A DNA stretch of 64,000 nucleotides from SLRI01 sp942491185. GTDB lineage: Bacteria; Pseudomonadota; Alphaproteobacteria; Geminicoccales; Geminicoccaceae. How positions within the stretch are numbered: the stretch's first letter is position 1; every line of letters starts with the position of its first letter. This document shows positions 8,602-16,409 of the stretch, piece by piece. Position numbers and translations under genes: made by a program. Location: contig CALOAB010000021.1 of the NCBI GenBank assembly GCA_942491185.1, positions 558,001-622,000 on the forward strand, written 5' to 3'. The notes beneath the pieces are model-generated. The model ran no database searches. It saw only the letters and a list, made by a program, of their open reading frames with translations, and had not been told where the DNA came from.

Positions 8602-9252
8602 ATGAACGAGAACACCGGGACATCGACAGCAAAGGGTGTCGAGCATCGCCTCGGCCGGCGCTTCAGCCGGGCCGGCTGGCTGGGATTCCTGCTGCAGATC
8701 GCCTTGGGCGCCGTGCCGGTCGTGCTCGGCTCGTGGTTCTACTTCGTGAGCCCCAACGCCACCACAGCGAGCGGCGGCGTCACCCTGGTCAGCCTGCTCG
8801 CCATGGCCGTGCTGGTCATCCTGCTCATCACCACGATCCTCTTCTTCTACTACATCCGCGTCGGCAAGCGGCTCGCCACAGGCGCCAGCAAGTGGAAGAG
8901 ACCGGGGCTGCGCAAGCTGGTCGGCTTCGGCCTGCTGCTCGGCGGCTTCAGCGTCTTCGCCTCGTCCATCGTGATGATCGCCGAGGTCTCCAGCATGCTG
9001 CTCACCTTCCTCGAGTTCCCGCAAGGCGGCGTGCCGGTGATCCAGACCACGGCCAACGACGCCACCTGGATCTCCGCCCTCGACGTGCTGAGCCTGCTCG
9101 CCCTCTCCTTGTCGATCACGGCCGAGATCATCGTCATCGGCCTCGGCTTCTGGCTGCTCTCCGGCCTCACCAAGCTGCAAGCCTCACCGGCCAGTGCGGC
9201 GACGGCACAGCCGGCAATGGATGACGGGATGGCCGCCGCCCCGGCGGGGTGA
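8602..9252 (+). CDS. DUF3611-like membrane protein
   Basis: A 216-residue protein with four predicted membrane helices (about residues 27-50, 60-85, 108-132 and 160-190) separated by polar loops, e.g. YYIRVGKRLATGASKWKRPG. The order GWLGFLLQIALGAVPVVLGSWFYF followed by a small-residue-rich second helix fits the DUF3611 family of cyanobacteria and proteobacteria, whose function is not known. The tail is Ala/Pro-rich. It is the first gene downstream of the repeat array and may be controlled by it. Family assignment is from memory of the motif and is moderate. Confidence 0.68.
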   Translation: MNENTGTSTAKGVEHRLGRRFSRAGWLGFLLQIALGAVPVVLGSWFYFVSPNATTASGGVTLVSLLAMAVLVILLITTILFFYYIRVGKRLATGASKWKRPGLRKLVGFGLLLGGFSVFASSIVMIAEVSSMLLTFLEFPQGGVPVIQTTANDATWISALDVLSLLALSLSITAEIIVIGLGFWLLSGLTKLQASPASAATAQPAMDDGMAAAPAG

Positions 9253-9382
9253 GCACGGCAGCGCCGTGACGCGCTAGTTTGACGACTGCCGGCTGGCAGC
9301 CATGGCATCGACAATCCGCTGCCACGTCGTATCTGGAGCGAACGAGAGGAAGGGGTGCGGATCGCCTCCGCGCATTGCGTCC

Positions 9383-9721
9383 ATGACTGAGAAATCTGAG
9401 CATATCGTGCGCTACACGATGGATGAGATCAAAGAGCATGTCGCCAAAGGGCATGATCGAACCGACCACGACATGAGCGACGAAGAGGCGATGCGCCGCC
9501 GTCGCGCCGATCCTGAGGCGCCGCAGCTCTACGAGGGTTGGGAGGACACCATCACCGTGGGGCTGCCCGAGCCCAAGAAGCAGCTGACGCTGCGCCTCGA
9601 TGCGGAGGTGGTGCAATGGTTCAAGGCGCAGGGGAAAGGCTACCAGACGCTGATGAACGCCGTCCTCAAGGGCTACGTCGATCACCAACGCGCGGCGCCC
9701 AACCGTGACGAGAAGGCGTAG
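9383..9721 (+). CDS. BrnA-like ribbon-helix-helix antitoxin, orphan
   Basis: A 112-residue protein whose C-terminal half carries the BrnA/RHH pattern: KKQLTLRLDAEVVQWFKAQGKGYQTLMNAVLKGYVD, where the beta strand KQLTLRL contacts DNA and the GKGYQ turn follows. The acidic, arginine-rich N-terminal half (EEAMRRRRADPEAP) would be the toxin-binding part. I chose ATG 9383; an in-frame ATG exists at 9302 but adds a peptide unlike the family. No BrnT-type toxin is adjacent on either side, so it is an orphan antitoxin or a stand-alone regulator. Confidence 0.72.
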   Translation: MTEKSEHIVRYTMDEIKEHVAKGHDRTDHDMSDEEAMRRRRADPEAPQLYEGWEDTITVGLPEPKKQLTLRLDAEVVQWFKAQGKGYQTLMNAVLKGYVDHQRAAPNRDEKA

Positions 9722-9974
9722 GTCGCCAAGAGGCTGTTCGGGCGGCGTGATGACTTTGCGGCAGATGCGAGATCGAGTTGGTGATCGCCTTCCAATCGTG
9801 GACCAATCCTAAGCTACATCGCTCACTGCGCGATTGATTCTCAGAATTTTCCGAAAGCTCAAATCCGAAGATCATTGTACGCATTTCTCATTTTTTCAGC
9901 ACTGCACATGCCCGCTCTAGCCTGTAGTTGACGCAGTTTAAATATGTTGCCCGATAAACAACAGAGCGAGCATG
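9722..9974. other. AT-rich spacer, no gene seen
   Basis: Composition falls sharply from about 9760 onward (many A/T runs), marking the entry into a foreign-looking patch. No coding frame, tRNA or insertion-sequence end is visible. Confidence 0.4.
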
Positions 9975-10619
9975 CTAATTTAATGACCTCGAAGTATTTT
10001 TGCATTTATTCCGCCAATTCCAAGGCGGTATCGGATTCTGCGATCTCCATAGCCCGACCTTTTTTGATCTCGCCCATCGCTCTAACTGGTTCAATTTATT
10101 TTTTCTATCCTTACTTAAGTGATTATAATACAGGCGCATCACCCACGCATGGCCCAGAGTGACCATTCTTTCATTTACATTGGACCATTCATTTTTTGTT
10201 TCATTCCATACATAAATCGTCGCTACTATACGCCCATAAATGTCCACTGCTTGTTGTTCGAGCTGAATAGATCGCCCGCCAATCAGTTTTACTAATCCAT
10301 ATTTTGCAGCGCTGCCCCATTCTTGATCACCTTCAGGACAGTCGATGGAATCCAAGCGAATTTTTTCTCTTTGCCCCCCTATACTAACAACAACTGTATC
10401 ACCATCGATAACCAATTTAACATCTGCTTTTGGCAGGCCAGAAATGTGAGATGCTGCTGACGAATATTTTTGTGAATTATGCGATTCTGCAGACGGAGTT
10501 TTGATTTCTCGCAGATAGACGCCTTGACCTATTTCTTTTTTATTATATCTACACTTCAAATTTTTGGAGGTGTTTCTTGCAGGTATTGGACCAAAAAGCC
10601 TCTTAAGAAAACTGAACAT
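9975..10619 (-). CDS. Staphylococcal-nuclease-like (SNase/thermonuclease) protein, AT-rich
   Basis: A 214-residue protein with the SNase fold order: VIDGDTVVVSIGG (residues ~71-83, the Asp of the Ca site), KIRLDSIDCPEGDQEWGSAA (catalytic Arg/Asp/Glu region ~85-104), VDIYGRIVATIYV (~126-138, second catalytic Arg), and the AWVMRLYY...LERWARSKKVGLW C-terminal helix. The N terminus (MFSFLKRLFG) could be an amphipathic anchor. I chose ATG 10619; a longer frame reaches 10709. Its low GC and AT-ending codons differ strongly from all flanking genes, so it was probably acquired horizontally. It would cleave single-stranded DNA or RNA. Confidence 0.82.
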   Translation of the reverse strand: MFSFLKRLFGPIPARNTSKNLKCRYNKKEIGQGVYLREIKTPSAESHNSQKYSSAASHISGLPKADVKLVIDGDTVVVSIGGQREKIRLDSIDCPEGDQEWGSAAKYGLVKLIGGRSIQLEQQAVDIYGRIVATIYVWNETKNEWSNVNERMVTLGHAWVMRLYYNHLSKDRKNKLNQLERWARSKKVGLWRSQNPIPPWNWRNKCKNTSRSLN

Positions 10620-10885
10620 AGTGTACTCGTGCAATCGGGTGTCGGCTCCATTTGACACTATTACTATTCCGAACGAGGATGCATTAAGAACTTGTGTAGG
10701 AGGTATCACACTACGACTGAATATTTACGCTCTTTGGTGAGGAACGGCGCAGAGATGCCAGCCAACCGGATCGATTGGCCATTAAGGGGTTTATCGCGTC
10801 GTTGCAGCGACGTTGGGATCTGTTGACCATCTGCGGGTATTGTTTCTGCGGCATCGCGACCTTGCAGGTCGGTAGCGTTTCGCCA

Positions 10886-11211
10886 TTATCTCGATGCTAC
10901 CTGCTCATGGCTGCGCCAGCTCCTAATCGATCCGCCACGCTGCATCGGCGCTGCCTTCGGCCCAAACGCTCTCTCGACTTTGAGTGCCGTATCAGGTGAC
11001 AGCGTCACGTCGGCATTCAGGACGGGACGTTGGACAGGCTCGGCCAGGTCACGCCGACAGCGATCGCGGCGGCCGTACTCGAGCCAAGCGGCTCGATCTC
11101 TGCGTCGCGAATAACTACTTCGCGATGGGCGGGATTCGTTAGCAACGCGCTTTTGGCCTTGGGCGGGATATCGAAGGGAACGTTCGGCGGCGGTTCTGCT
11201 CGACAAGCCAC
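10886..11211 (-). pseudogene. Decayed HigA-type antitoxin gene
   Basis: Two overlapping minus frames together reproduce the intact HigA at 11882-12184. Frame one (from ~11211) reads NPAHREVVIRDAEIEPLG...AVGVTWPSLSNV, aligning with NPAHPGAIIRDEVIEPLG...ALGVARPTLSKV. Frame two (ending 10886) reads LNADVTLSPDTALKVERAFG, aligning with LNASAALSPEMAIRIEKAFG. The join needs a frameshift near 11035, and residues in the HTH are missing. No toxin gene lies next to it. It is a broken paralogue, probably a remnant of a lost toxin-antitoxin pair. Confidence 0.75.
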
Positions 11212-11284
11212 CCCGCGTCAGCAGCCACGTTCGTCATCTCCTGACTCGATAACAACGATCACCTAGAATCGCTGCTCGGTCACG

Positions 11285-11533
11285 TCAGCGAATGGCGTTT
11301 TCGAGCGTCATGCGAACGAATTTCTGCACCGGCATTCCCAGGGATGAAGCCTTCTTCTTGATGTCGGCCAGCAGGGTCTCGGACAGGCGCAGGGTCAGGG
11401 CCTTGTCCTTGGCCTCGAACTCGCGCGTCAGTGGCGCCATGCTCGCCCGGTCGAGATAATCGGTCAGATCCGTGCTCTCCAGAAACCGGCGTGCCGCCTC
11501 ATCCGTCTCCAGGGGGGGCAGTTTCTTGCTCAT
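11285..11533 (-). CDS. BrnA/CopG-type antitoxin
   Basis: An 82-residue partner of the BrnT-like toxin just upstream. The ribbon-helix-helix part is at the C terminus: KDKALTLRLSETLLADIKKKASSLGMPVQKFVRMTLENAIR. The N terminus is acidic and would wrap the toxin. ATG 11533 overlaps the end of the toxin gene (stop at 11499) by 35 nt, so the two are translationally coupled. RHH antitoxins of this type repress their own promoter together with the toxin. Confidence 0.8.
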   Translation of the reverse strand: MSKKLPPLETDEAARRFLESTDLTDYLDRASMAPLTREFEAKDKALTLRLSETLLADIKKKASSLGMPVQKFVRMTLENAIR

Positions 11534-11810
11534 ACTTGCGTCCTTCTCCTTCGTGCATTCGTCTGGCGCTGATCGGCCGTAGACGGGTCTGTCCGCCCAC
11601 CTCCCGCAGCGTGAACGCGACGAAGATGCGTTCGCCATTCAGCAGCGTTCCAGCCGCGATCTGCCGTTGCTCCATACCGGGGTGCTCGACATCGGGCAGG
11701 ATCACCAGCGCGCCAAAGTTCAGCGCGTGCTCGATCTCCGGGATGGTCAGTCCATGCTTGCGGCAATGCTCGATATTGCCCTCATCCCAATCGAAGCCGC
11801 TGAATTTCAT
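11499..11810 (-). CDS. brnT: BrnT-family toxin (RelE-like ribonuclease)
   Basis: A 103-residue BrnT: FDWDEGNIEHCRKHGLTIPEIEHAL (the W-D-xx-K/N-N-xx-KHG pattern), then VEHPGMEQRQIAAGTLLNGERIFVAFTLREVGG and the final RPISARRMHEGEGRKYE, matching the conserved RxISARRAxxxExxxY end of BrnT. BrnT is a ribosome-independent mRNA interferase held inactive by BrnA. The C terminus is slightly extended and overlaps the antitoxin start. ATG 11810 lies about one nucleotide from the predicted transcription start (see promoter), so the mRNA may be leaderless. Confidence 0.85.
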   Translation of the reverse strand: MKFSGFDWDEGNIEHCRKHGLTIPEIEHALNFGALVILPDVEHPGMEQRQIAAGTLLNGERIFVAFTLREVGGQTRLRPISARRMHEGEGRKYEQETAPPGDG

Positions 11811-11817
11811 TCCCTAG

Positions 11818-11847
11818 ATCATATCATTTTGTGAACACAAATCGCAA
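11818..11847 (-). promoter_or_regulatory. Promoter and operator of the brnT-antitoxin operon
   Basis: On the minus strand: -35 TTGCGA (11842-11847), 18 nt spacer, -10 TATGAT (11818-11823). Inside the spacer is the inverted repeat TTGTG-AA-CACAA (11829-11840), well placed for an RHH antitoxin dimer to block polymerase. The -10 ends 7 nt before the start codon. Confidence 0.6.
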
Positions 11848-11881
11848 TACATATGGCAGCGCCCGAGGAGGAGCACGAAAC

Positions 11882-12184
11882 TCACCGTGAAGCAGCATCC
11901 GCCGTGGATCGGTAGCGTTCCACCTTGATGTCGCCTTCACGTGCCCTTGCCTGCGCCAGGTCATAGGCGAGCTGCACGCGGAGCATGTGGTCGGCCTTCG
12001 GCCCGAACGCCTTCTCGATCCTGATGGCCATTTCCGGCGACAGGGCCGCGCTGGCATTCAAGACCTTCGACAGGGTTGGCCGGGCCACGCCCAATGCAGC
12101 GGCGGCGGCGGTCACGCTCAAGCCGAGGGGCTCGATCACCTCGTCACGAATGATGGCGCCTGGATGGGCCGGGTTCTTCATCAT
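11882..12184 (-). CDS. higA: HigA-type antitoxin (HTH, XRE family)
   Basis: A 100-residue HigA: NPAHPGAIIRDEVIEPLGLSVTAAAAALGVARPTLSKVLNASAALSPEMAIRIEKAFG, the standard HigA helix-turn-helix followed by LRVQLAYDLAQAR. The ATG-ATG pair at 12179-12184 was chosen because family members start with M(K)NPxHPG. It follows the toxin gene in the reverse order typical of higBA, with 20 nt between toxin stop and antitoxin start. A decayed paralogue lies 700 nt away. Confidence 0.9.
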   Translation of the reverse strand: MMKNPAHPGAIIRDEVIEPLGLSVTAAAAALGVARPTLSKVLNASAALSPEMAIRIEKAFGPKADHMLRVQLAYDLAQARAREGDIKVERYRSTADAASR

Positions 12185-12203
12185 CGCGCCATTCGCCTTC
12201 TCG

Positions 12204-12485
12204 CTAGTGATAGTCGACCAGATCGACATCATGGGCGTCGCCGGATTCCATCCGAAAGATCAGCCGCCAGTTGCCCGTGACGGTCAGGCTCCAGAAGCCT
12301 TTCATGTCACCTTTCAGGGCATGCAGCCGCCATCCGGGGAAAGCGTTCATGTCCTCCGGCGCTTCTGCCTGATCGAGCAACGTCAGGATATTGGTCAGTT
12401 TCTTGAGCTGATCGGCGGGAACCCCCTTGGCTTCGCCCCGCTCGTAAAACCGCCTCAATCCTTTATGCCGGAAGGATCGAATCAT
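12204..12485 (-). CDS. higB: HigB-type toxin (RelE/ParE superfamily)
   Basis: A 93-residue HigB: MIRSFRHKGLRRFYERG at the start, LHALKGDMKGFWSLTVTGNWRLIFRM in the middle and VDLVDYH at the end are the family signatures (the GDxxGxWSxxVxxNWRxxF core carries the active-site residues). HigB cleaves mRNA on the ribosome. First gene of the higBA operon; complete and of usual length. Confidence 0.9.
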   Translation of the reverse strand: MIRSFRHKGLRRFYERGEAKGVPADQLKKLTNILTLLDQAEAPEDMNAFPGWRLHALKGDMKGFWSLTVTGNWRLIFRMESGDAHDVDLVDYH

Positions 12486-12499
12486 GATTCAATGTAGCG

Positions 12500-12511
12500 C
12501 GTAACGTTACG
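12500..12511. promoter_or_regulatory. Perfect palindrome upstream of higB, candidate operator
   Basis: CGTAACGTTACG is a perfect 12-nt palindrome 15 nt upstream of the higB start codon. HigA dimers bind such inverted repeats in their own promoters. A weak -10 (TACATT on the minus strand) overlaps the space between it and the gene. Confidence 0.45.
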
Positions 12512-12807
12512 AGTATCAAGCCTTCCAGGCCCTCCGACATGATCGGAGCTCTGCGCCTCGCTGCGCTCGTTGGCCAGTGCCAGACGCCCGACAGCCAGCG
12601 AGCGCGGAGAGCAGAAACGGCCTGGGCAGTTGCCTCTGCTGGCCGTAACCTCGGGGGAAGTGAGCCAACGCGGGAAAAGCCGGCAGGTTTCCCCGCTGGC
12701 CGTGTGTCTGTCGCCGGACGCGCCGGTCGGTGGTGAGGGAGGTTGCCAGGCGCGGCGGGCGCGATGTCGTGCCGGTGCCGGCGAGAACGGTTCAGGGGAG
12801 GACGATT
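12512..12807. other. Intergenic region upstream of glycogen synthase
   Basis: About 300 nt with no supported gene. The open frame that precedes the glycogen synthase start here has no family similarity. A promoter for the downstream gene is expected but none stands out. Confidence 0.35.
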
Positions 12808-14016
12808 TTGCGAGACGTGAAGAAGGTGACGCTGCTCACCAACGAGTACCCGCCCAATGTCTATGGCGGGGCGGGCGTGCATGTCGAGTATCTGAGCCGG
12901 GCGCTGGCCAGGCATGTCGCGGTCGATGTCCGCTGCTTCGGCGAGCAGCGTGACGACGATCCGAAGCTCAGCGTTCGCGGCTACCCGGCCTGGGATGCTG
13001 CCAAGGAAGACACCGATCCGCGCTTCGCCGGCGCGCTCGATGCCTTCCATCGCTCGCTCGCCATGGCCAAGGACACGATCGACGCCGATGTCGTCCATTG
13101 CCACACCTGGTACACCGACATGGGCGGCCTGATCGCGCGGCAGCTCTGGGACGTGCCTTATGTGCTCAGCATCCACTCGCTCGAGCCGCTGCGTCCCTGG
13201 AAGGCCGAGCAGCTCGGCAATGGCTATCGCCTCTCGAGCTGGATGGAGCGGACGGCGATGGAGCAGGCCGATGCCATCATCGCGGTCTCGCGCGAGACCC
13301 GCGAGGACGTGCTCCGCCACTTCGACATCGACCCCACCCGCATCCACGTCATCCACAACGGCATCGATCCGGCCGAGTACAAGCCGACCGGCCGGACGGA
13401 TGCGCTCGAGCGGCACGGGGTCGATCCGGCCAAGCCATTCCTGCTGTTCGTCGGCCGGATCACCCGGCAGAAGGGCATCATCCACCTGGTCGACGCCATC
13501 CCCGAGATCGACCCGGAGCTGCAGATCGTGCTCTGTGCCGGGGCACCCGATACGCCGGAGATCGGCCGGGAGATGGAGGCGCGGGTCGCCGAGGTCAGCG
13601 CCGGCCGGCCGGGCGTGAAGTGGATCAGGGAGATGCTGCCGCGCGCCGACATCATCCAGCTCTACGAGCACGCGGCGGTCTTCTGCTGCCCCTCCGTCTA
13701 CGAGCCCTTCGGCATCATCAACCTGGAGGCCATGGCGTGCGAGACCGCCGTCGTGGCGTCACGGGTGGGCGGCATCCCCGAGGTGGTGGTGCCCGAGCAG
13801 ACGGGCCTGCTGGTCGATCTGACGCTGAAGCTCGGCACCTTCGAGCCCATCGACCCGGCGGCCTTCTCGACCGGCCTCGCCCAGGCGATCAACCGCCTCG
13901 CCGCCGATCCCGAGCTCTGCGCCAAGATGGGCAAGGCCGGCCGCCAGCGCGCGCTCGACCACTTCAGCTGGGACGCCATCGCCGCCACGACGCTGGAGCT
14001 TTATCGGTCGCTCTAA
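12808..14016 (+). CDS. glgA: Glycogen synthase, GT4 type (GlgA/GlgM-like)
   Basis: About 402 residues, GT-B fold, retaining. The N-terminal acceptor side has VTLLTNEYPPNVYGGAGVHVEYLSR; then VHCHTWYTDMGGLIAR, SIHSLEPLRPWK, IAVSRETREDVL, VIHNGIDPAEYKP, FVGRITRQKGIIHL, and the GT4 EX7E motif in SVYEPFGIINLEAMACETAVVASRVGGIPEVV. This matches the GT4 actinobacterial-style glycogen synthase (about 390-400 aa) rather than GT5 GlgA. I chose TTG 12808 behind GGGGAGGAC; longer starts lack similarity. GlgM-type activity (making maltose 1-phosphate) is the alternative. Confidence 0.87.
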   Translation: MRDVKKVTLLTNEYPPNVYGGAGVHVEYLSRALARHVAVDVRCFGEQRDDDPKLSVRGYPAWDAAKEDTDPRFAGALDAFHRSLAMAKDTIDADVVHCHTWYTDMGGLIARQLWDVPYVLSIHSLEPLRPWKAEQLGNGYRLSSWMERTAMEQADAIIAVSRETREDVLRHFDIDPTRIHVIHNGIDPAEYKPTGRTDALERHGVDPAKPFLLFVGRITRQKGIIHLVDAIPEIDPELQIVLCAGAPDTPEIGREMEARVAEVSAGRPGVKWIREMLPRADIIQLYEHAAVFCCPSVYEPFGIINLEAMACETAVVASRVGGIPEVVVPEQTGLLVDLTLKLGTFEPIDPAAFSTGLAQAINRLAADPELCAKMGKAGRQRALDHFSWDAIAATTLELYRSL

Positions 14017-14068
14017 GGCGGCGCCCGCAGCCTCTCCGCTCCACCCGCCCCAAAAATCCCGGTGGAGC

Positions 14069-14090
14069 GCGAGGAGGCCAGCCTCCTCGC
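14069..14090 (+). terminator. Hairpin downstream of glycogen synthase; copy C of a hairpin repeat family
   Basis: GCGAGGAGGC-CA-GCCTCCTCGC, a 10-bp stem with a 2-nt loop 52 nt after the stop, followed by CGTTCTTTAC. The flanking CCCCAAAAATCCCGGTGG (14049-14066) recurs in other copies near 48.8, 55.3 and 56.8 kb, so it is part of a repeated element. Confidence 0.6.
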
Positions 14091-14169
14091 CGTTCTTTAC
14101 TGTGGTTCCGGTTGCCGGCTGTGGGCTCTGCGACCTAAACCAGCCTGAACTCTTAGCTTTGGAAACGTC

Positions 14170-15153
14170 ATGCCCAGCCCGACCCTTGCTGACCTCTATG
14201 CCGCGCGGGCGCGGATTTCGGGGCTCGTGCGGCGGACGCCGATGCGGCCGTCACAGGGCTTGTCGGAGGTTGCGGGTGGGGCCGTGTCGTTGAAGCTGGA
14301 GCTTTTGCAGGAGACCGGGGCGTTCAAGCTGAGGGGCGCCACCAACAAGCTCTTGTCGATGAGCGAGGCGGAGCGGGGGCGCGGCGTGATCGCGGTCTCG
14401 ACGGGCAATCACGGCCGCGCGGTGGCGTTTGCGGCGAAGCGGCTCGGGGTCAGGGCGGTGGTGTGCGTGTCGGAGCTGGTGCCGGCGAACAAGCTCGCGG
14501 CCATTCGGGCGACGGGGGCGGAGCTGGTGGTCACAGGCCGGAGCCAGGACGAGGCGGAGGTGGTGGCCGGGCGGATGGTCGAGGAGGAGGGGCTGGTCTA
14601 CGTCTCGCCGTTCGACGATCCAGACGTGGTGGCCGGCCAGGGGACGGTGGGCCTCGAGATCCTCGAGGATGTGCCCGAGGTGGATGCGTGCCTGGTGCCG
14701 CTCTCAGGCGGCGGGTTGCTGGGCGGGATCGCGATCGCGCTGAAGACGGCCAATCCGGCTTGCCGGATGATCGGGATCACGATGGAGCAGGGGGCGGCGA
14801 TGCATGCGAGCCTCCAGGCGGGCAAGCCCGTGGAGGTCGAGGAGGTGAAGAGCCTGGCGGACAGCCTGGGCGGCGGGATCGGGACGGACAATAGCGTGAC
14901 GCTGGATCTCTGCCGGCGGCTGGTGGACGAGGTGGTGTTGCTGAGCGAGGCGGAGATCGCGGCCGGGATGCGGCATTTGTTCATGGAGGAGCGGCTGGTG
15001 ACCGAGGGCGGTGCGTCGGTGGGGGTGGGGGCGCTCTTGGCCGGCAAGGTCGATCTTCGGGGGCGCCATGCGGTGATGGTGGTGAGCGGGCAGAATATCG
15101 ACATGGGGCGGTTTCTCGAGGTCGTGAGCGGGCCTCCGCCGGGCGACGTGTGA
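14170..15153 (+). CDS. PLP-dependent threonine-dehydratase-like enzyme (EutB-like)
   Basis: A 327-residue fold-type II PLP enzyme. Schiff-base Lys in ETGAFKLRGATNKL (near residue 53), STGNHGRAVAFAAKRLGV binding the cofactor/substrate, and the PLP phosphate loop SGGGLLGG near 180. The LVPANKLAAIRATGAELV stretch and short length (no regulatory ACT domain) resemble the hydroxyectoine-utilisation dehydratase EutB and catabolic threonine/serine dehydratases. No ectoine genes are adjacent, so a generic threonine/serine dehydratase is equally likely. The next gene overlaps its stop (GTGA). Confidence 0.8.
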   Translation: MPSPTLADLYAARARISGLVRRTPMRPSQGLSEVAGGAVSLKLELLQETGAFKLRGATNKLLSMSEAERGRGVIAVSTGNHGRAVAFAAKRLGVRAVVCVSELVPANKLAAIRATGAELVVTGRSQDEAEVVAGRMVEEEGLVYVSPFDDPDVVAGQGTVGLEILEDVPEVDACLVPLSGGGLLGGIAIALKTANPACRMIGITMEQGAAMHASLQAGKPVEVEEVKSLADSLGGGIGTDNSVTLDLCRRLVDEVVLLSEAEIAAGMRHLFMEERLVTEGGASVGVGALLAGKVDLRGRHAVMVVSGQNIDMGRFLEVVSGPPPGDV

Positions 15154-15746
15154 GCCTGCTCGGGCAGCTGGGCCGGCCGTCGGGCCTCACCGGGCGGCTG
15201 GTGCTGTGGCGCCTCAATCGCGCCAATTCGGGGATGAACGCGGCGGTGCTCGCCGCCCTGGCGCCGGGCGAGGGCGAGCGGGTGCTGGAGATCGGCTTCG
15301 GCGGCGGGGCGCTCCTGGCGCGGGTGCTGGCGGAGACGAAGGCCGGGTCGGTCGCGGGCGTCGATATCGCCACGCTCGCGGTGCGCTCGGCCGAGCGGCG
15401 TTTTGCCGAGGCGGTGGCTGCCGGGCGGCTGGAGCTGGTGGAGGGCGGCGAGCGGTCGCTCCCCTTCGCTGAAAGGGCGTTCGACAAGGTGTGCTGCGTC
15501 AATGTCATTTATTTCTGGCGGGATTTGCCCGTAATGCTGGGGGAGGTGCGCCGCGTGCTCACGCATGGTGGGCGGTTCGTGGTCGGCTACAACGAGCGGG
15601 CGCCGGATGGCGCGGTGTTCACGCCCGAGCGGGTGGAGCGGGCGCTGGCGGCGGCGGGCTTCATGGTGGAGCGGAGCGAGGCTGGCTCTGACCGGGCGAA
15701 TGCGCTCTATCATTGCACCGTGGCGACGGCGAGTGGGGCAGGTTAA
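15150..15746 (+). CDS. Class I SAM-dependent methyltransferase
   Basis: A 198-residue methyltransferase (Methyltransf_11 type): VLEIGFGGGALLARVL is motif I, VAGVDIATLAVRSAERRF motif II with the acidic residue binding the ribose, and FDKVCCVNVIYFWRDLPVMLGEVRRVLTHGGRF motifs IV-V. Starts at GTG 15150 overlapping the previous stop; the next gene starts directly at its stop. Substrate unknown. Confidence 0.82.
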   Translation: MSLLGQLGRPSGLTGRLVLWRLNRANSGMNAAVLAALAPGEGERVLEIGFGGGALLARVLAETKAGSVAGVDIATLAVRSAERRFAEAVAAGRLELVEGGERSLPFAERAFDKVCCVNVIYFWRDLPVMLGEVRRVLTHGGRFVVGYNERAPDGAVFTPERVERALAAAGFMVERSEAGSDRANALYHCTVATASGAG

Positions 15747-16235
15747 GTGGCCAAGCATAGCAAAGGGACGCCGGCTGTTCAGGCGCTGGAGAAGGCCAAG
15801 GTGGGCTTCACGCTGCACGAGTACGAGTTCGCGGCGGCACCGGGACAGATCGGGATCCAGGCGGCCGAGGCGATGGGCGTGGCGCCGGAGCGGGTGTTCA
15901 AGACGCTGATGGCGGTCATCGACGACAAGGAGCTGGTGGTGGCGATCGTGGCGGTCGATCGCGAGGTGGATTTGAAGGCCTTGGCCAAGGCTGCCGGCGG
16001 CAAGCGGGCGGCGATGGCCGACGTGCCGCAAGCCGAGCGGGCGACGGGCTACGTGAAGGGTGGCATCAGCCCGTTCGGGCAGAAAAAGCGGCACCGGACG
16101 TTTCTCGACGAGGCTGCAAGCGGTCAGGCCACGGTGATCGTCAATGGCGGCCGGCGGGGGCTGCAGATCGAGCTGGCGGCCGCCGACTTGCTGGCCGTCA
16201 CGGGTGGGGTGGCGGCGGCGATCGCGCGGGGCTGA
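15747..16235 (+). CDS. ybaK: Cys-tRNA(Pro)/Cys-tRNA(Cys) deacylase YbaK family
   Basis: A 162-residue trans-editing factor that hydrolyses mischarged aminoacyl-tRNA. KGTPAVQALEKAKVGFTLHEYEF at the start, PERVFKTLMAVIDDKELVVAIV with the catalytic Lys region, ADVPQAERATGYVKGGISPFGQKKRHRTFLDE in the middle, and VNGGRRGLQIELAAADLLAVT near the end are YbaK/EbsC signatures. GTG start immediately follows the upstream stop. Confidence 0.92.
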   Translation: MAKHSKGTPAVQALEKAKVGFTLHEYEFAAAPGQIGIQAAEAMGVAPERVFKTLMAVIDDKELVVAIVAVDREVDLKALAKAAGGKRAAMADVPQAERATGYVKGGISPFGQKKRHRTFLDEAASGQATVIVNGGRRGLQIELAAADLLAVTGGVAAAIARG

Positions 16236-16409
16236 GGCGGGCTCATGGCGCGAAGGTCGACGGCGCCCGAGCTGCCGGTGTTCGCCGGCTTTGGTCGTCG
16301 ATGTCGCAAGCGGGTTGTCTCCGAAGGCCGATTGGCGCCATGATCGCGTGGCTTGCTGGCGGGATGCTGCCGGCGGGGCGAGGCAGGGACGCATTCGCGG
16401 GAGGGGCTG

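Noticed and set aside
9302..9382. N-terminal extension of the BrnA-like gene as a toxin
   Set aside because: Only 27 codons and no BrnT motif; too short for a toxin.
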